From Myxococcales bacterium (lineage in GTDB: Bacteria; Myxococcota; Myxococcia; Myxococcales; Myxococcaceae): a stretch of 52,289 nt of DNA. How positions within the stretch are numbered: position 1 is the stretch's first letter; every line of letters begins with the position of its first letter. The position numbers were made by a program, and so were the translations under genes. Under the pieces are notes generated by a model. That model was not told where the DNA came from. It saw only the letters and a program-made list of their open reading frames with translations, and searched no databases. The stretch covers positions 1-52,289 of the forward strand of contig JACPVI010000011.1 in assembly GCA_016191815.1 (NCBI GenBank), in the 5' to 3' direction. Shown piece by piece: positions 1 through 8,901 of this stretch.

Positions 1-2
1 AA

Positions 3-722
3 AACGCGCGGCTGCTGCAGACCGACCGCTACAAGGACGCCTTCCTGGCTGCCATGGGCCACGAGTTCCGCACGCCGCTGAACGCCATCCTCGGCTACAC
101 CAGCATGCTGCTCCAGGGCGTGTCCGGCACGCTCAACCCCGGCCAGCGGAAGGCGCTCGCCCGGGTCGATTCCAACGGCCGCCACCTGCTTCAAGTCATC
201 AACGAGATTCTCGACATCACTCGCATCGAGGCCGGCCGGATGCCGCTGAACCTGAGCGACTTCCGGCTGCCCGAGTTGTTCCGCGAGGTGATCGCCGAGC
301 TGGAGCCGATCATGTCCAGGAGCCCGGTGCCGGTGGTCATCGAGGTGCGCGACGACGTTCCACCCGTGCGCGGCGACCGTCAAAAAACAAAGCAGATCGT
401 GGTGAACCTCCTCTCCAATGCGCTCAAGTTCACCCACCAGGGCTCGATCCGGATCGAGGCGCGCACCCTGCGAGGGAGGCGGAACATCGCCATCGCGGTC
501 CGGGACACCGGCATCGGCATCGCGCCCGAATACCACCGGATGATCTTCGAGGACTTCAAGCAGGTCGATAACTCCCCCACCCGGGCCTACGGCGGGACCG
601 GGTTGGGGCTGGCGATCTGCCGCCGGCTGGCGAGCATGCTCGGGGGGAGAATCACCCTGGAGAGCGCGCTCGGCATGGGCTCGGCGTTCACCCTTCACAT
701 CCCACGGAAGGCGAAGCGATGA
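3..722 (+). CDS. Histidine kinase, C-terminal part (5' end outside window)
   Basis: This is the transmitter part of a sensor histidine kinase, which autophosphorylates on His and passes the phosphate to a receiver. The frame is open from the first bases of the window, with coding residues before the first Met at position 54, so the gene starts upstream and its sensor domain is not visible. The H-box GHEFRTPLN lies near position 60. The ATPase N-box NLLSNALKFT, G1 DTGIGI, F-box FEDFKQVD and G2 GGTGLGL follow in order, so the catalytic core is complete. The stop overlaps the start of the next gene as ATGA, so the downstream receiver is its likely partner. Confidence 0.93.
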   Translation, partial: NARLLQTDRYKDAFLAAMGHEFRTPLNAILGYTSMLLQGVSGTLNPGQRKALARVDSNGRHLLQVINEILDITRIEAGRMPLNLSDFRLPELFREVIAELEPIMSRSPVPVVIEVRDDVPPVRGDRQKTKQIVVNLLSNALKFTHQGSIRIEARTLRGRRNIAIAVRDTGIGIAPEYHRMIFEDFKQVDNSPTRAYGGTGLGLAICRRLASMLGGRITLESALGMGSAFTLHIPRKAKR

Positions 723-1165
723 CCAGGAAGGCGGTAGGAAGCAGTGTCCAGGCCCAACCGGGTGCGAGGGCGCCGCTGGTGCTGGTGGTGGAAGACTACG
801 CGGACGCACGGGAGATGTACTGCGAGTACCTCCAGTTCTCCGGCTTCCGCGTAGCGGAGGCGCGCAACGGCGCGGAGGCCCTGGAGCGCGCCTTCGCCTT
901 GGGGCCGGACCTGGTCTTGATGGACCTTTCCCTCCCCATCCTCGACGGCTGGGAGGCGACCCGCCGCCTCAAGTCCGACGCCCGCACCCGCCACATTCCC
1001 GTGGTGGCCCTGACCGGCCACGCCCTGGCGGGCTTCTCGGAGGGCGCCAAGGCCGCCGGCTGCGACGGATTCGTCACCAAGCCGTGCCTGCCCGACGCGC
1101 TGGTGGCCGAGGTTCGGCGGATGCTGGACGCCGGACCGGCGGCGCCCAGGGCGAGGCGGAGCTGA
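719..1165 (+). CDS. Single-domain response regulator (CheY-like)
   Basis: A 148-residue protein with one receiver domain after about 20 variable residues. The acidic pair E25-D26, phosphoacceptor D69 (in LMDLSLPILDG), switch threonine T99 and conserved K121 (TKP) are all present, so it should be phosphorylatable. There is no output domain; it probably acts by protein contact or as a phosphorelay intermediate. Its start overlaps the stop of the upstream kinase by 4 bp, which points to translational coupling and cognate pairing. Confidence 0.93.
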   Translation: MTRKAVGSSVQAQPGARAPLVLVVEDYADAREMYCEYLQFSGFRVAEARNGAEALERAFALGPDLVLMDLSLPILDGWEATRRLKSDARTRHIPVVALTGHALAGFSEGAKAAGCDGFVTKPCLPDALVAEVRRMLDAGPAAPRARRS

Positions 1166-1170
1166 CCTCC

Positions 1171-1995
1171 ATGGCCACCGCCCACGCCAGCCGGAAGCCG
1201 CCCCGCCACAAGGCCGCCCCGCACCGGCCGCCCGCCCGCGGCGGGAAGTACGTCTACTGCATCGCCCCCCAAGGCGAACCCCTCGAGATGGGCCGGATCG
1301 GCATCGGCCAGACGCCCTCCGGGGTCTTCACGGTGCCATACCAGCAGCTCGTGGCGGTGGTCTCCGACGTCCCTCGGGCCCTCGAGCCCACCCGCGAGAA
1401 CGTGCTCGCCCACCAGCGCGTCACCGAGGCGGTGATGGCCCGGCGCACCGTGTTGCCGCTGGCCTTCGGGTCGGTGTTCCGGTCTCGAAAGGAAGTCCTC
1501 GACCTCTTGCGCAGCGCCCACGACGCCTTCGGAGAGGTGCTGGCGAAGATGAAGGACAAGCTCGAGCTGGGCCTGAAAGTGCTCTGGGACCGGGAGGAGA
1601 TCATCCGCGAGATCGAATCCGAGGACCCTGCCATCCGCCGGCTGCGCTCGGAGATCTCCCATCAGAAAGGCTCCACCTATTTCGCCCGCACCCAGTACGG
1701 CCGCCTGCTCGAGGCCACGCTCCACGCGAGGTCCGAGCGTTACGCGCGCGACATCTTCGGAGCGCTCCGGCCGGTGTCGGTGGCGGCCCGCTCGCGCAAG
1801 TTGCTGGGGGAAAAGATGATCATCAACGCCGCTTTCCTGGTCTCCCGCGAGCGGGAGAAGGCCTTCGACCGGCAGGTGAGGGAGCTGGGAGAGCGGCTCC
1901 GCGAGCTCACCTTCCGCTACACCGGCCCCTGGCCGCCCTACAGCTTCGCCAACATCCGGCTCAACCTCGAGCGGGTCCGGCCAGCGCACACTTGA
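1171..1995 (+). CDS. GvpL/GvpF-family gas-vesicle-type protein
   Basis: The protein (274 aa from ATG 1171) carries the GvpL/GvpF family signature: an N-terminal YVYCI strand, the AHQRVTEAVM segment followed by VLPLAFGSVF, a charged helical middle, and the C-terminal block YTGPWPPYSF. In gas-vesicle organisms GvpF/L are minor structural or assembly proteins that contact GvpA. No GvpA, GvpN, GvpK or other gas-vesicle gene is in this window, so this is an orphan beside signalling genes and its role here is unknown. I chose ATG 1171, six bases after the previous stop, rather than an earlier in-frame ATG at 1084 that would overlap the receiver gene by 82 bp. The first 25 residues are basic and low complexity. 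Confidence 0.88.
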   Translation: MATAHASRKPPRHKAAPHRPPARGGKYVYCIAPQGEPLEMGRIGIGQTPSGVFTVPYQQLVAVVSDVPRALEPTRENVLAHQRVTEAVMARRTVLPLAFGSVFRSRKEVLDLLRSAHDAFGEVLAKMKDKLELGLKVLWDREEIIREIESEDPAIRRLRSEISHQKGSTYFARTQYGRLLEATLHARSERYARDIFGALRPVSVAARSRKLLGEKMIINAAFLVSREREKAFDRQVRELGERLRELTFRYTGPWPPYSFANIRLNLERVRPAHT

Positions 1996-2065
1996 GGCCG
2001 AAGACCGGGGGCGACCGCGGGCATTTGGGGATATGCTTCCCCGGCCCAGCTCACGGAGAGGGGAA

Positions 2066-2473
2066 GTGCAACTCACGGCGAAGATTCCCGGCCGCATCCT
2101 GGTCATCGACGACGAGAAGTCCGCGCGTCTTCTGCTCGAACGAGTCCTCACCCGGGCCGGCCACGAGGTAGTCCTGGTGGAGACCGGCGAGGAGGGCTTG
2201 GAGCAGCTCGCCAAGCAACCCTTCGACCTGCTGATCAGCGACAAGAACCTCCCCGGCATCGACGGGCTGGAGGTGCTGAGGCTGGCGCGCACCAAGTACC
2301 CGAGGCTGCAGGCCATCGTGATCACCGGCTTCCCCACGCCGGAGACCAAGCACACCACCCAGGACCTGGGCGCTTTCTCCTACGTCACCAAGCCGTTCGG
2401 CATCCTCGACATCCTCGGCACCTGCGATGCCGCCATCGGCGTCGCCAAGGGGCTGGGGCAGCCCTCGCGCTGA
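2066..2473 (+). CDS. Single-domain response regulator
   Basis: A CheY-like receiver of 135 aa from GTG 2066. Acidic residues D15-D16 (VIDDEKS), phosphoacceptor D59 (LISDKNLPGIDG), T87 and K109 (VTKPFG) are present. The GTG is preceded by a strong purine-rich ribosome site (ggagagggga); an ATG at 2033 in the same frame is the alternative. It lies 70 bp after the GvpL/F-like gene and 1 bp before the FecR-type gene, within a run of same-strand genes. No output domain is present. Confidence 0.9.
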   Translation: MQLTAKIPGRILVIDDEKSARLLLERVLTRAGHEVVLVETGEEGLEQLAKQPFDLLISDKNLPGIDGLEVLRLARTKYPRLQAIVITGFPTPETKHTTQDLGAFSYVTKPFGILDILGTCDAAIGVAKGLGQPSR

Positions 2474-2474
2474 C

Positions 2475-3737
2475 ATGCAAGGCGAGCCCAGGGCCGGCGC
2501 TCTCGCCCCCCGCTTCCGGGACCGTGACGCGCTGCTCGCCACCGCCGCGGTGCTGGTGGCGGCCGGCTCGGGGGCCTTGCTCGCCCGCACGGGCCAACCA
2601 GGCGGCGCGGAAGAGGCAGGTCCGGCGATCGCGGAGGTTTCCTTCACCACCTCTCAGGTGCGGCGCCGGCTCGCCCGCACGCTGGTCTGGGAGGAAATCC
2701 GCACCGGCGCGGCGGTGCACGATGGGGACTCCATCTTCGTGCCTCCCCGCGCTTCGGCGAGCATCAGCTTCGTGGACGGCTCGTCGCTGGAGGTCGACGA
2801 GAACTCCCTGGTGGTGCTGCAGCGGCCGGGGGGCGGGGCACCCAACCGGGTCGGCCTGAAGAAGGGGAGCGTCACCGGCGCCACCTCGCAGTCCGGGATG
2901 GCGATCGAAAGCGAGCGCGGCCTCGCCTCCCTCCAGGGAGACACCCAGGCGCGAGTGGATCTCCAGGTGGGGCAGGCGCGGGTCGACGTCTTCTCCGGCG
3001 CGGCCCGGGTGCAGGGCGCGGGCGGGGCCCAGACGGTTCGCGAGAAGCAGGCGGCGATGGCGGGCGCCGACGGCCGCTGGTCGGAGCCGAGGGCGCTGCA
3101 GGTGGAGCTGGTGGCTCCCGCCAGGAACGGCCGCGTGTATTTCCGTGGGAGCCCGCCACCTTTGGCCCTGGGCTGGGTCCACCGCGACGTCGCCGAAGGC
3201 GCCACGCTGCAGGTAGCGCGCGACCGCGGCTTCGGGTTCATCGTCCACTCCGCGCCGGCCAGCTCGGGGACGCACCTGTTCACGCAAGTCTCCCCCGGCA
3301 TCTTCTGGTGGCGGCTGGTCGATGAGGACGGGCAGCCCATCTCCGAGGCGCGCCGGTTCACCATCCTCGAGGACTTGCCTCCCACTCCGCTCTCCCCCGC
3401 CAAGGAGGAGATCGTCTGGGCCACCCCGGAGCACCCGGTGCTCTTCGCTTGGACAAAGGTGGAGGGCTCTGCCGGCTACCGGGTGGAGGTTTCCTCCTCG
3501 GACGACTTCGAACAGACCGTGCTCTCCGAGCTTGCCAACCAGCCGCAGCTATTGCTCGAGGAGCCGCTTCCCGAGGGTCACTACCTGTGGAGAGTCCGGG
3601 TGGAGGACAAGCTCCGCGGCGAATCGAGTTTCTCGAAGGCGCTGGGCTTCCGGCTGATCCACAAGGCGTTGCCCGCCGCACCGGAGCTGTTGAATCCGGA
3701 GATCGAGCTCGAGCCGGACGCCTCGAGCGGAGAGTAG
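2475..3737 (+). CDS. FecR-domain membrane-anchored protein
   Basis: Starting at ATG 2475, one base after the upstream stop, the protein has a hydrophobic N-terminal segment (about residues 18-38, an uncleaved anchor or signal). A FecR-type domain follows: VHDGDSIFVPP, SISFVDGSSLEV, LKKGSVTG and a terminal strand rich in V/Q. Two fibronectin-like segments come next, recognisable by YRVEVSSSDDFEQ and HYLWRVRVEDK. FecR domains outside iron uptake are common in periplasmic or surface proteins of myxobacteria. The stop abuts the start of the next gene, whose product has the same WRV repeats, so the two probably work together at the envelope. Specific function unknown. Confidence 0.8.
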   Translation: MQGEPRAGALAPRFRDRDALLATAAVLVAAGSGALLARTGQPGGAEEAGPAIAEVSFTTSQVRRRLARTLVWEEIRTGAAVHDGDSIFVPPRASASISFVDGSSLEVDENSLVVLQRPGGGAPNRVGLKKGSVTGATSQSGMAIESERGLASLQGDTQARVDLQVGQARVDVFSGAARVQGAGGAQTVREKQAAMAGADGRWSEPRALQVELVAPARNGRVYFRGSPPPLALGWVHRDVAEGATLQVARDRGFGFIVHSAPASSGTHLFTQVSPGIFWWRLVDEDGQPISEARRFTILEDLPPTPLSPAKEEIVWATPEHPVLFAWTKVEGSAGYRVEVSSSDDFEQTVLSELANQPQLLLEEPLPEGHYLWRVRVEDKLRGESSFSKALGFRLIHKALPAAPELLNPEIELEPDASSGE

Positions 3738-5990
3738 ATGCGGCGCGCGAAACCAGATCGCTCACGGGTGGGCCTCGGTGGACTGACGCTCCTCCTCAGC
3801 GTGCTGATCGGCCTGGGGGCCTATGCCCAGACCGCGCGGGTGGCCCTGCGCTGGAAGGCGGTCCCCGGGGCAGCCCGCTACGAGCTGGAGATCGCCCGGG
3901 ACAGCGGCTTCAAGCAAGTGGTGCTCCGCACCGCGGTGGAGACGGCGGGCCACCGGTGGGAAGAGCTACCCGCGGTGACCTACTACTGGCGGGTCCGCAG
4001 CATCGACGCGGAGGGCCGCCTCGGCGAGTGGAGCGCGCCCCAGACCATCGCCCCGGCCGCCGCCGCCCCCAGCCCGGTGGCTCCGGCGAATGGCGAAGTG
4101 GTGGCCTGCTCGGAGAGCGCCCGCTCGGTGCAGCTCACCGTCGAGTCCTCGCGCTTCCTCAAGGAGTACTTCTTCGAGGTCGCCTCGGATGCGCGCTTCA
4201 CCTCGCGCCTCGCCGAACGGAGGAGCACCACGGCCCGCGCGGACTTCCCCCTCACCGCCACCGGAACCTTCTACTGGCGGGCGAGCGGGACGGACCTCGC
4301 AGGCCGCGCCACCGCTTCCGGCGAATCGAGGAGCTTCCGGGTGGCGCTGGGGGCTCCACGCCCCCGCCCCCTGCCGGGTGCGGTTTGGGCGCCTCCGGTA
4401 CCCGGCGAGAGGCGGAGTGCCACCTCGGTGATGCTCTCCTGGGGCGAGCTGCCCTGCGCCGCGGGCTACAAGACTGAGGTGTGGAAGGAAGGCTCCGAAA
4501 GGCGTTCCCCTTTCTCTTCGCCCGGCTCCGCCTTCGCCTACTCCCCGCCTGCACCCGGTGAGTACGCCTTCCGGGTGGCCGCCGTCGACGCGCAGGGCGC
4601 CGCGGGGGAGTGGAGCCCGGCCGCCTCCTTCGCGGTGCGCTTGCCGGGGCCCTCTCTGCTCGGTCCAGCCGACGGCGCAACGGTGGCGAGCCGAAGGGCG
4701 ATTCCCGCCCTGGAGCTGCGCTGGACCGCAGTGCCGGAAGCGGCGGAGTACGAGGTCCAGCTCTCGAAGGACTCTTCCTTCCAAGACCCGCAGGTGGAGC
4801 GAGCCCGGGCCTCGTCGATTTCGATTGCTCCCCCCGAGGCCGGCACCCATCACTGGCGGGTGCTGGCGATCGATTCGTCGGGGCTGCGCTCGGCAGCTTC
4901 GGAGGCTCGTTCGCTCCAGGCGGTGCTGCTCACGCCGCTGCCGGCACCCCGCGCAACTTCGCCGCCGCCGGAGGCGGTGCTCCCTCGTTCCGAAGAGGTG
5001 TCCCTCGGGTGGGAGCCGGTGCCGGAAGCGGCGTCCTACGAGGTCTCAGTTGGCCCGCTGTCCGAGGGTGAGCCGGCGACGCGGACCGCGAAGGCTTCTC
5101 CGCTTCCGGTGGCGGACCTCGCCGATGGAGAGCACGCGTTCCGGCTGCGCGCGGTGGACGCCGAAGGGGCAGCGGGCGAGTGGAGCGCACCGACGAGCTT
5201 CTGGCTGGGTGTGCCGCCCATCAAGCAGGCCGTGCTGGCTCGCCCCGCCGCGCCGCCGGAGGCTGGCTCTGCCTCGCTGGCGGTACTCCACCTCCACCTC
5301 TTGGATTCGAGAGGACGGCCGGTCCGCGGCGCCTCGCCGGAGGCCACTGCCACCCACGGCTCGGTGGAGAAGGTCACCGAGTCAGAAGAAGGCTACGAGA
5401 TCGGCTACCGCCCGCCCGGGGAGCTCCCGGAGGCCGGGGAGGACTCCCTGAGGATTCGGGAGCGGGACTTCGCCGTCGTGGCGCGGGTGCCGCTGACCCG
5501 CGGGGTGCGCCGCCTCAGCGCGGCAGCGCGAGTCGGTTGGAACAGCAACCTGGGCGCGCTCTCCTCGCCCTACTTCTCCGCCGACGTCACCTACCGCACC
5601 GGGGCGTTGTCCGACCGGCTCTTGTTGTCGGTCCGGGCCGGCCTGTACGGCGGCAGGGCGGAGATCGCCGCCGGGCTGCCCGCGCCCGTCCAGGCAAGCG
5701 CGCAGGTCGCCCCCCTCTCCGCACTCGCCCTCTACGCGATGCCCCTCGAGCCAGTGGAGCTGTACGCGGGCCTGGGCCCTTCGGTGCAGCTCGCCAAATT
5801 AGAGCTGGGCGAGAGCTTCGAGCTGCGCCCGGTGGCGGGAGCCCACGCAGTCCTCGGAGGCAGGCGCCGCGTCGGCAACGGCGCCCTCTCGGCCGAGCTG
5901 GGGCTGCTCATGGGCGGTCTGGACGCCTCGCTGGCGAGGCTGCGCACCGGCGGCCTCAACCTCGCGGTGGGGTACGGCGTGGAGCTGTGA
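3738..5990 (+). CDS. Secreted fibronectin type III-like repeat protein with C-terminal beta-barrel-like region
   Basis: A 750-aa protein beginning directly after the FecR gene stop. Residues 12-31 form a hydrophobic signal peptide ending AYAQ. Several Ig/FN3-like units of about 95 residues follow, each with a YELEIARDSGF-type strand and a closing motif such as YYWRVRSIDAEG or FRVAAVDAQG, then GEWSP or GEWSA. After about residue 530 there is a different all-beta segment, and the last 150 residues are rich in alternating hydrophobic strands, glycine and aromatic residues, ending VGYGVEL, as in outer-membrane barrels. I infer an outer-membrane protein with periplasmic or surface repeats. No enzymatic motif is visible. 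Confidence 0.75.
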   Translation: MRRAKPDRSRVGLGGLTLLLSVLIGLGAYAQTARVALRWKAVPGAARYELEIARDSGFKQVVLRTAVETAGHRWEELPAVTYYWRVRSIDAEGRLGEWSAPQTIAPAAAAPSPVAPANGEVVACSESARSVQLTVESSRFLKEYFFEVASDARFTSRLAERRSTTARADFPLTATGTFYWRASGTDLAGRATASGESRSFRVALGAPRPRPLPGAVWAPPVPGERRSATSVMLSWGELPCAAGYKTEVWKEGSERRSPFSSPGSAFAYSPPAPGEYAFRVAAVDAQGAAGEWSPAASFAVRLPGPSLLGPADGATVASRRAIPALELRWTAVPEAAEYEVQLSKDSSFQDPQVERARASSISIAPPEAGTHHWRVLAIDSSGLRSAASEARSLQAVLLTPLPAPRATSPPPEAVLPRSEEVSLGWEPVPEAASYEVSVGPLSEGEPATRTAKASPLPVADLADGEHAFRLRAVDAEGAAGEWSAPTSFWLGVPPIKQAVLARPAAPPEAGSASLAVLHLHLLDSRGRPVRGASPEATATHGSVEKVTESEEGYEIGYRPPGELPEAGEDSLRIRERDFAVVARVPLTRGVRRLSAAARVGWNSNLGALSSPYFSADVTYRTGALSDRLLLSVRAGLYGGRAEIAAGLPAPVQASAQVAPLSALALYAMPLEPVELYAGLGPSVQLAKLELGESFELRPVAGAHAVLGGRRRVGNGALSAELGLLMGGLDASLARLRTGGLNLAVGYGVEL

Positions 5991-6036
5991 GCGCGCTCGA
6001 CCCAGGGAAACGCCTCTGCGAGACTCCGCGCGGAAC

Positions 6037-7857
6037 GTGAGAGTCTCCATCCGCTATCAGATCGTCGGGCTCATGGGCGCGCTGCTGGTGGCGGCGGTGG
6101 CAGTCCATGTCTACCTCGCCACGCGTCTGGTGACGGAAGACAAGCTCGCCTCCATCTACGACGTCAACTCCTTGCTCGCGGGTACCCTCTCGGAGGAGGT
6201 GCGCGCCGGCCTCACCAGCTTGGTGGAGAAGCTGCTCTACCTGGGCGCGGAGCAGGCCGCCGCCCAGGCCGCGGGCGAGGCCACTCCCGACAGGCATGCC
6301 CGCGCCCTCTTCTCCACCGACACCGACGTGCTCTCGCTGGAGATCTGGCGGCGCAGCCCCGAGGCCCAGGCCTTCTCGCGGACCTATCGCTACCTGGATC
6401 GCGATCGGCTGGGCGAGCTGAACCTCACCGAGGCGGAGCTCGAGGAGGCGCGGCGGCAGACCCCCGCGCCGACGGAGGCACTCGCCGCCGAGCGCTTCGC
6501 CCTGCAGAACGCCAGCCTCTCTCCCGACCTGGCCCTGCTCCGGCTCGGGGCCGCCAGCCCCGATGGGCAGATGATCGTCCTCGCCGACCTGCGGCCCGAC
6601 CGCCTGCTGCGGATCTTCGGCCGCTCCGATCTCTACCAGGTCTACCTGGTCGATGCGCGAGGCACCGTGTTGGTGCATCCGGACCCGGCGAAGGTCATCG
6701 ACCACGCCGACCTGAGTGGGGTGCCGGTGGTGCGGGACGCCATCGAGGCCAAGGGCCCTCGCGGGGCGAGGGAGTTCGACCACCAGGGGAGCGCGGTGAT
6801 CGGCTCGTTCGCCCGGGTGGATCCGGGAAGGCTCTCGGTGGTGGTGGAGGTGCCGAAGGCAGAGGCCATGCGCGCCTCGCAGCAGATGACCACCCGCTCG
6901 CTCCTCTTCGCGCTCTTCGTCATCTCGGTGGCGTTGTTTGCCAGCATCTTCTTCTCGCGCCGGCTGTCGGCGCCGCTCCGGCGCCTGGAAGAGCAGATGG
7001 CGCGGATCTCCCGGGGCGAGTTCGGCATCGAGGTGCCGGTCACCAGCCACAACGAGATCGGCGCCCTCGCGGAGGCCTTCAACAAGATGAGCCGCGAGCT
7101 TTCCGAGCGCGAGCGCGCCCTGGAAGAGAAGAACCAGCAGCTCATCCAATCGGAGAAGCTCTCCGCCATCGGCGAGCTGTCCGCCGGGCTGGCCCACGAG
7201 GTGAAGAACCCGATGGTGGGCATCGTGGGCTTCGCGCAGCTCGGGGCCGATTCGACCACGCTCAAGGAGGCGCAGGAGTACTTCGGCCTCATCGAGTCCG
7301 ACGCCCAGCGGGCGAACGGCATCCTGCAGAACTTGCTCGAGTTCGCCCGCCCGCAGAAGGTGGAGATGGAGCCGCTCGAGCCCAACCTGGTGGTGATGGG
7401 AGCGGTTCGCCTGGTGGCGCACCAACTTCAGATCGCGGGAGTGAAGCTGGAGACCAAGCTCGCCGAGGGCCTGCCGAAGATCCGCGGCAACAACAACCAG
7501 CTCAGGCAGGTGCTCTTGAATCTGATGATGAACGCCAACCAGGCGATGGAGTCCTGCAAGGAGAAGCGGCTGGAGGTGAACACCCGGCCGGCCGAGGGCG
7601 GCGTGCTCATCGAGGTGCACGACACCGGCCAGGGGATGGCCGAGGAGGTCCGCAAGAAGCTGTTCCAGCCCTTCTTCAGCACCAAGCCGAAGGGGAAGGG
7701 CACCGGGCTCGGGCTCTCGGTGAGCAACAGCATCATCGCCCACCACAAAGGGGAGATACGGGTGGAGAGCTCCCCGGGAGCCGGAACGGCCTTCTTCATC
7801 CGCCTGCCCGCGGAACAGGCGGAGCGGAAGGAGGAGCCGGCCGCCGCCACCGGCTGA
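6037..7857 (+). CDS. Membrane sensor histidine kinase (Cache-like sensor, HAMP, HisKA, HATPase)
   Basis: 606 aa. A first membrane helix spans about residues 8-28, then an extracytoplasmic sensing region to about 285, a second helix (LLFALFVISVALFASIFF), a HAMP linker, and the phosphoacceptor His in AHEVKNPMVG near residue 387. The N-box LNLMMNANQAM, G1 HDTGQGM, F-box FQPFFSTKPKGKG and G2 GTGLGLSVSNSII are complete. It uses a GTG start at 6037, 46 bp after the repeat protein. The kinase type (NtrB/ZraS-like core) usually pairs with sigma-54 activators, but none is adjacent; the two stand-alone receivers upstream are candidates. Confidence 0.93.
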   Translation: MRVSIRYQIVGLMGALLVAAVAVHVYLATRLVTEDKLASIYDVNSLLAGTLSEEVRAGLTSLVEKLLYLGAEQAAAQAAGEATPDRHARALFSTDTDVLSLEIWRRSPEAQAFSRTYRYLDRDRLGELNLTEAELEEARRQTPAPTEALAAERFALQNASLSPDLALLRLGAASPDGQMIVLADLRPDRLLRIFGRSDLYQVYLVDARGTVLVHPDPAKVIDHADLSGVPVVRDAIEAKGPRGAREFDHQGSAVIGSFARVDPGRLSVVVEVPKAEAMRASQQMTTRSLLFALFVISVALFASIFFSRRLSAPLRRLEEQMARISRGEFGIEVPVTSHNEIGALAEAFNKMSRELSERERALEEKNQQLIQSEKLSAIGELSAGLAHEVKNPMVGIVGFAQLGADSTTLKEAQEYFGLIESDAQRANGILQNLLEFARPQKVEMEPLEPNLVVMGAVRLVAHQLQIAGVKLETKLAEGLPKIRGNNNQLRQVLLNLMMNANQAMESCKEKRLEVNTRPAEGGVLIEVHDTGQGMAEEVRKKLFQPFFSTKPKGKGTGLGLSVSNSIIAHHKGEIRVESSPGAGTAFFIRLPAEQAERKEEPAAATG

Positions 7858-7860
7858 GCC

Positions 7861-8901
7861 TCACTGCCCGGCGGCGACCTTCTCGCCCTCCGCGAGCACC
7901 TCTTCCGCCCCGGCGTAGAGCGAGACCCAGCTCGCGGTCAGCTCGCTCCGCGCCCAAAGCTCGGCGCCCTGGCCGCGGGCCAGCTCCAGCCAACCCAGCG
8001 GCTTTCCCCGGGCCAAGTAGTCGATGCGCAGCTCCACTTTCGGCTCCCCGGACTTCGGCTGCTCCCCGCGACTCAACAGCTCGCTCACCACCAGCCGGGA
8101 CCACACCTTCTCGTGCCAGTTGCGGGCGAACTCGTCAGGCTTGTCCGGCGCGGCCTTGGGGGCGAGCTGCGCTCCGCCGGGCACCTCCGCCTTCGTCTGG
8201 ACGAGCTCACGCTGCTTGTCGCCCGCCTTCAATACGAGGGCGTCGAACTCGCTGGGCTTGAAGGCGTGCAGCCGCCGGTCCACCAACTGCTGCGAGGAGG
8301 GATCCAGATCCGACAGGAGCACGCTGGAGAGGAGGTAGACGTTGCCGTCGCGCTCGTCCTCGAGGTAGGGCGCCATCCCCATCTGGGCGACCGCCACCTT
8401 GAAGCGCCTGCCGCCGCTGGTGGAGGTCACCTCGAGCGAGCGGGGCGTCGAGTCGAGGCCCAGCTCCTTGAGCTTATCGGGGGGCAGCGCCCCGAGGGCG
8501 CGCGCGGCCTTGAGCGGGGCGAAGCGGTCGAAGACCTTGTCTGCGCGCTCGTTGCCGCGAAGCTCCTTGGGCTTCTCTGGGGGAGGGGGCTTCGCCGCTG
8601 AGACGAGCCCGCCGTCGGGCGCGCCGGCGTCCGGGACTCCGGCGTCGGCTTCGGCCTTGGGCGGCTGCTCTAGAGGACCCGAGCGAACCCACACCACCGG
8701 CGAGGGCCCATCCAGGTGGCGGGACAGCTCGATCCAGCGGAGGTCCGTCTGGTAGCGGATTCGCTCCAGCGAGGATTTCTTCGCGTCGATCACCACCGCG
8801 TCGCCCTGGGACTCCTCCGGGGCGCGCTGCCAGGTGAGGTAGGCCGCCCCCAGCCCCAAAAGCGCCAGGGCGCCGTGCACTGCCGCTCCGCGGGCCCTCA
8901 T
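7861..8901 (-). CDS. DUF4340-like membrane-anchored protein of an ABC export locus
   Basis: Start chosen at ATG 8901, which overlaps the stop of the upstream gene by 4 bp. The N-terminus MRARGAAVHGALALLGLGAAYLTW is one membrane helix. The rest is a periplasmic beta-rich region with an Ala/Pro/Asp-rich linker (about residues 95-135), then strands such as RSLEVTSTSGG and VYLLSS, resembling DUF4340 proteins that follow Gld-type ABC transporter genes. It is the last gene of a four-gene operon of transport proteins. The family call rests on the fold pattern and the context rather than on a hallmark motif. Confidence 0.7.
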   Translation of the reverse strand: MRARGAAVHGALALLGLGAAYLTWQRAPEESQGDAVVIDAKKSSLERIRYQTDLRWIELSRHLDGPSPVVWVRSGPLEQPPKAEADAGVPDAGAPDGGLVSAAKPPPPEKPKELRGNERADKVFDRFAPLKAARALGALPPDKLKELGLDSTPRSLEVTSTSGGRRFKVAVAQMGMAPYLEDERDGNVYLLSSVLLSDLDPSSQQLVDRRLHAFKPSEFDALVLKAGDKQRELVQTKAEVPGGAQLAPKAAPDKPDEFARNWHEKVWSRLVVSELLSRGEQPKSGEPKVELRIDYLARGKPLGWLELARGQGAELWARSELTASWVSLYAGAEEVLAEGEKVAAGQ

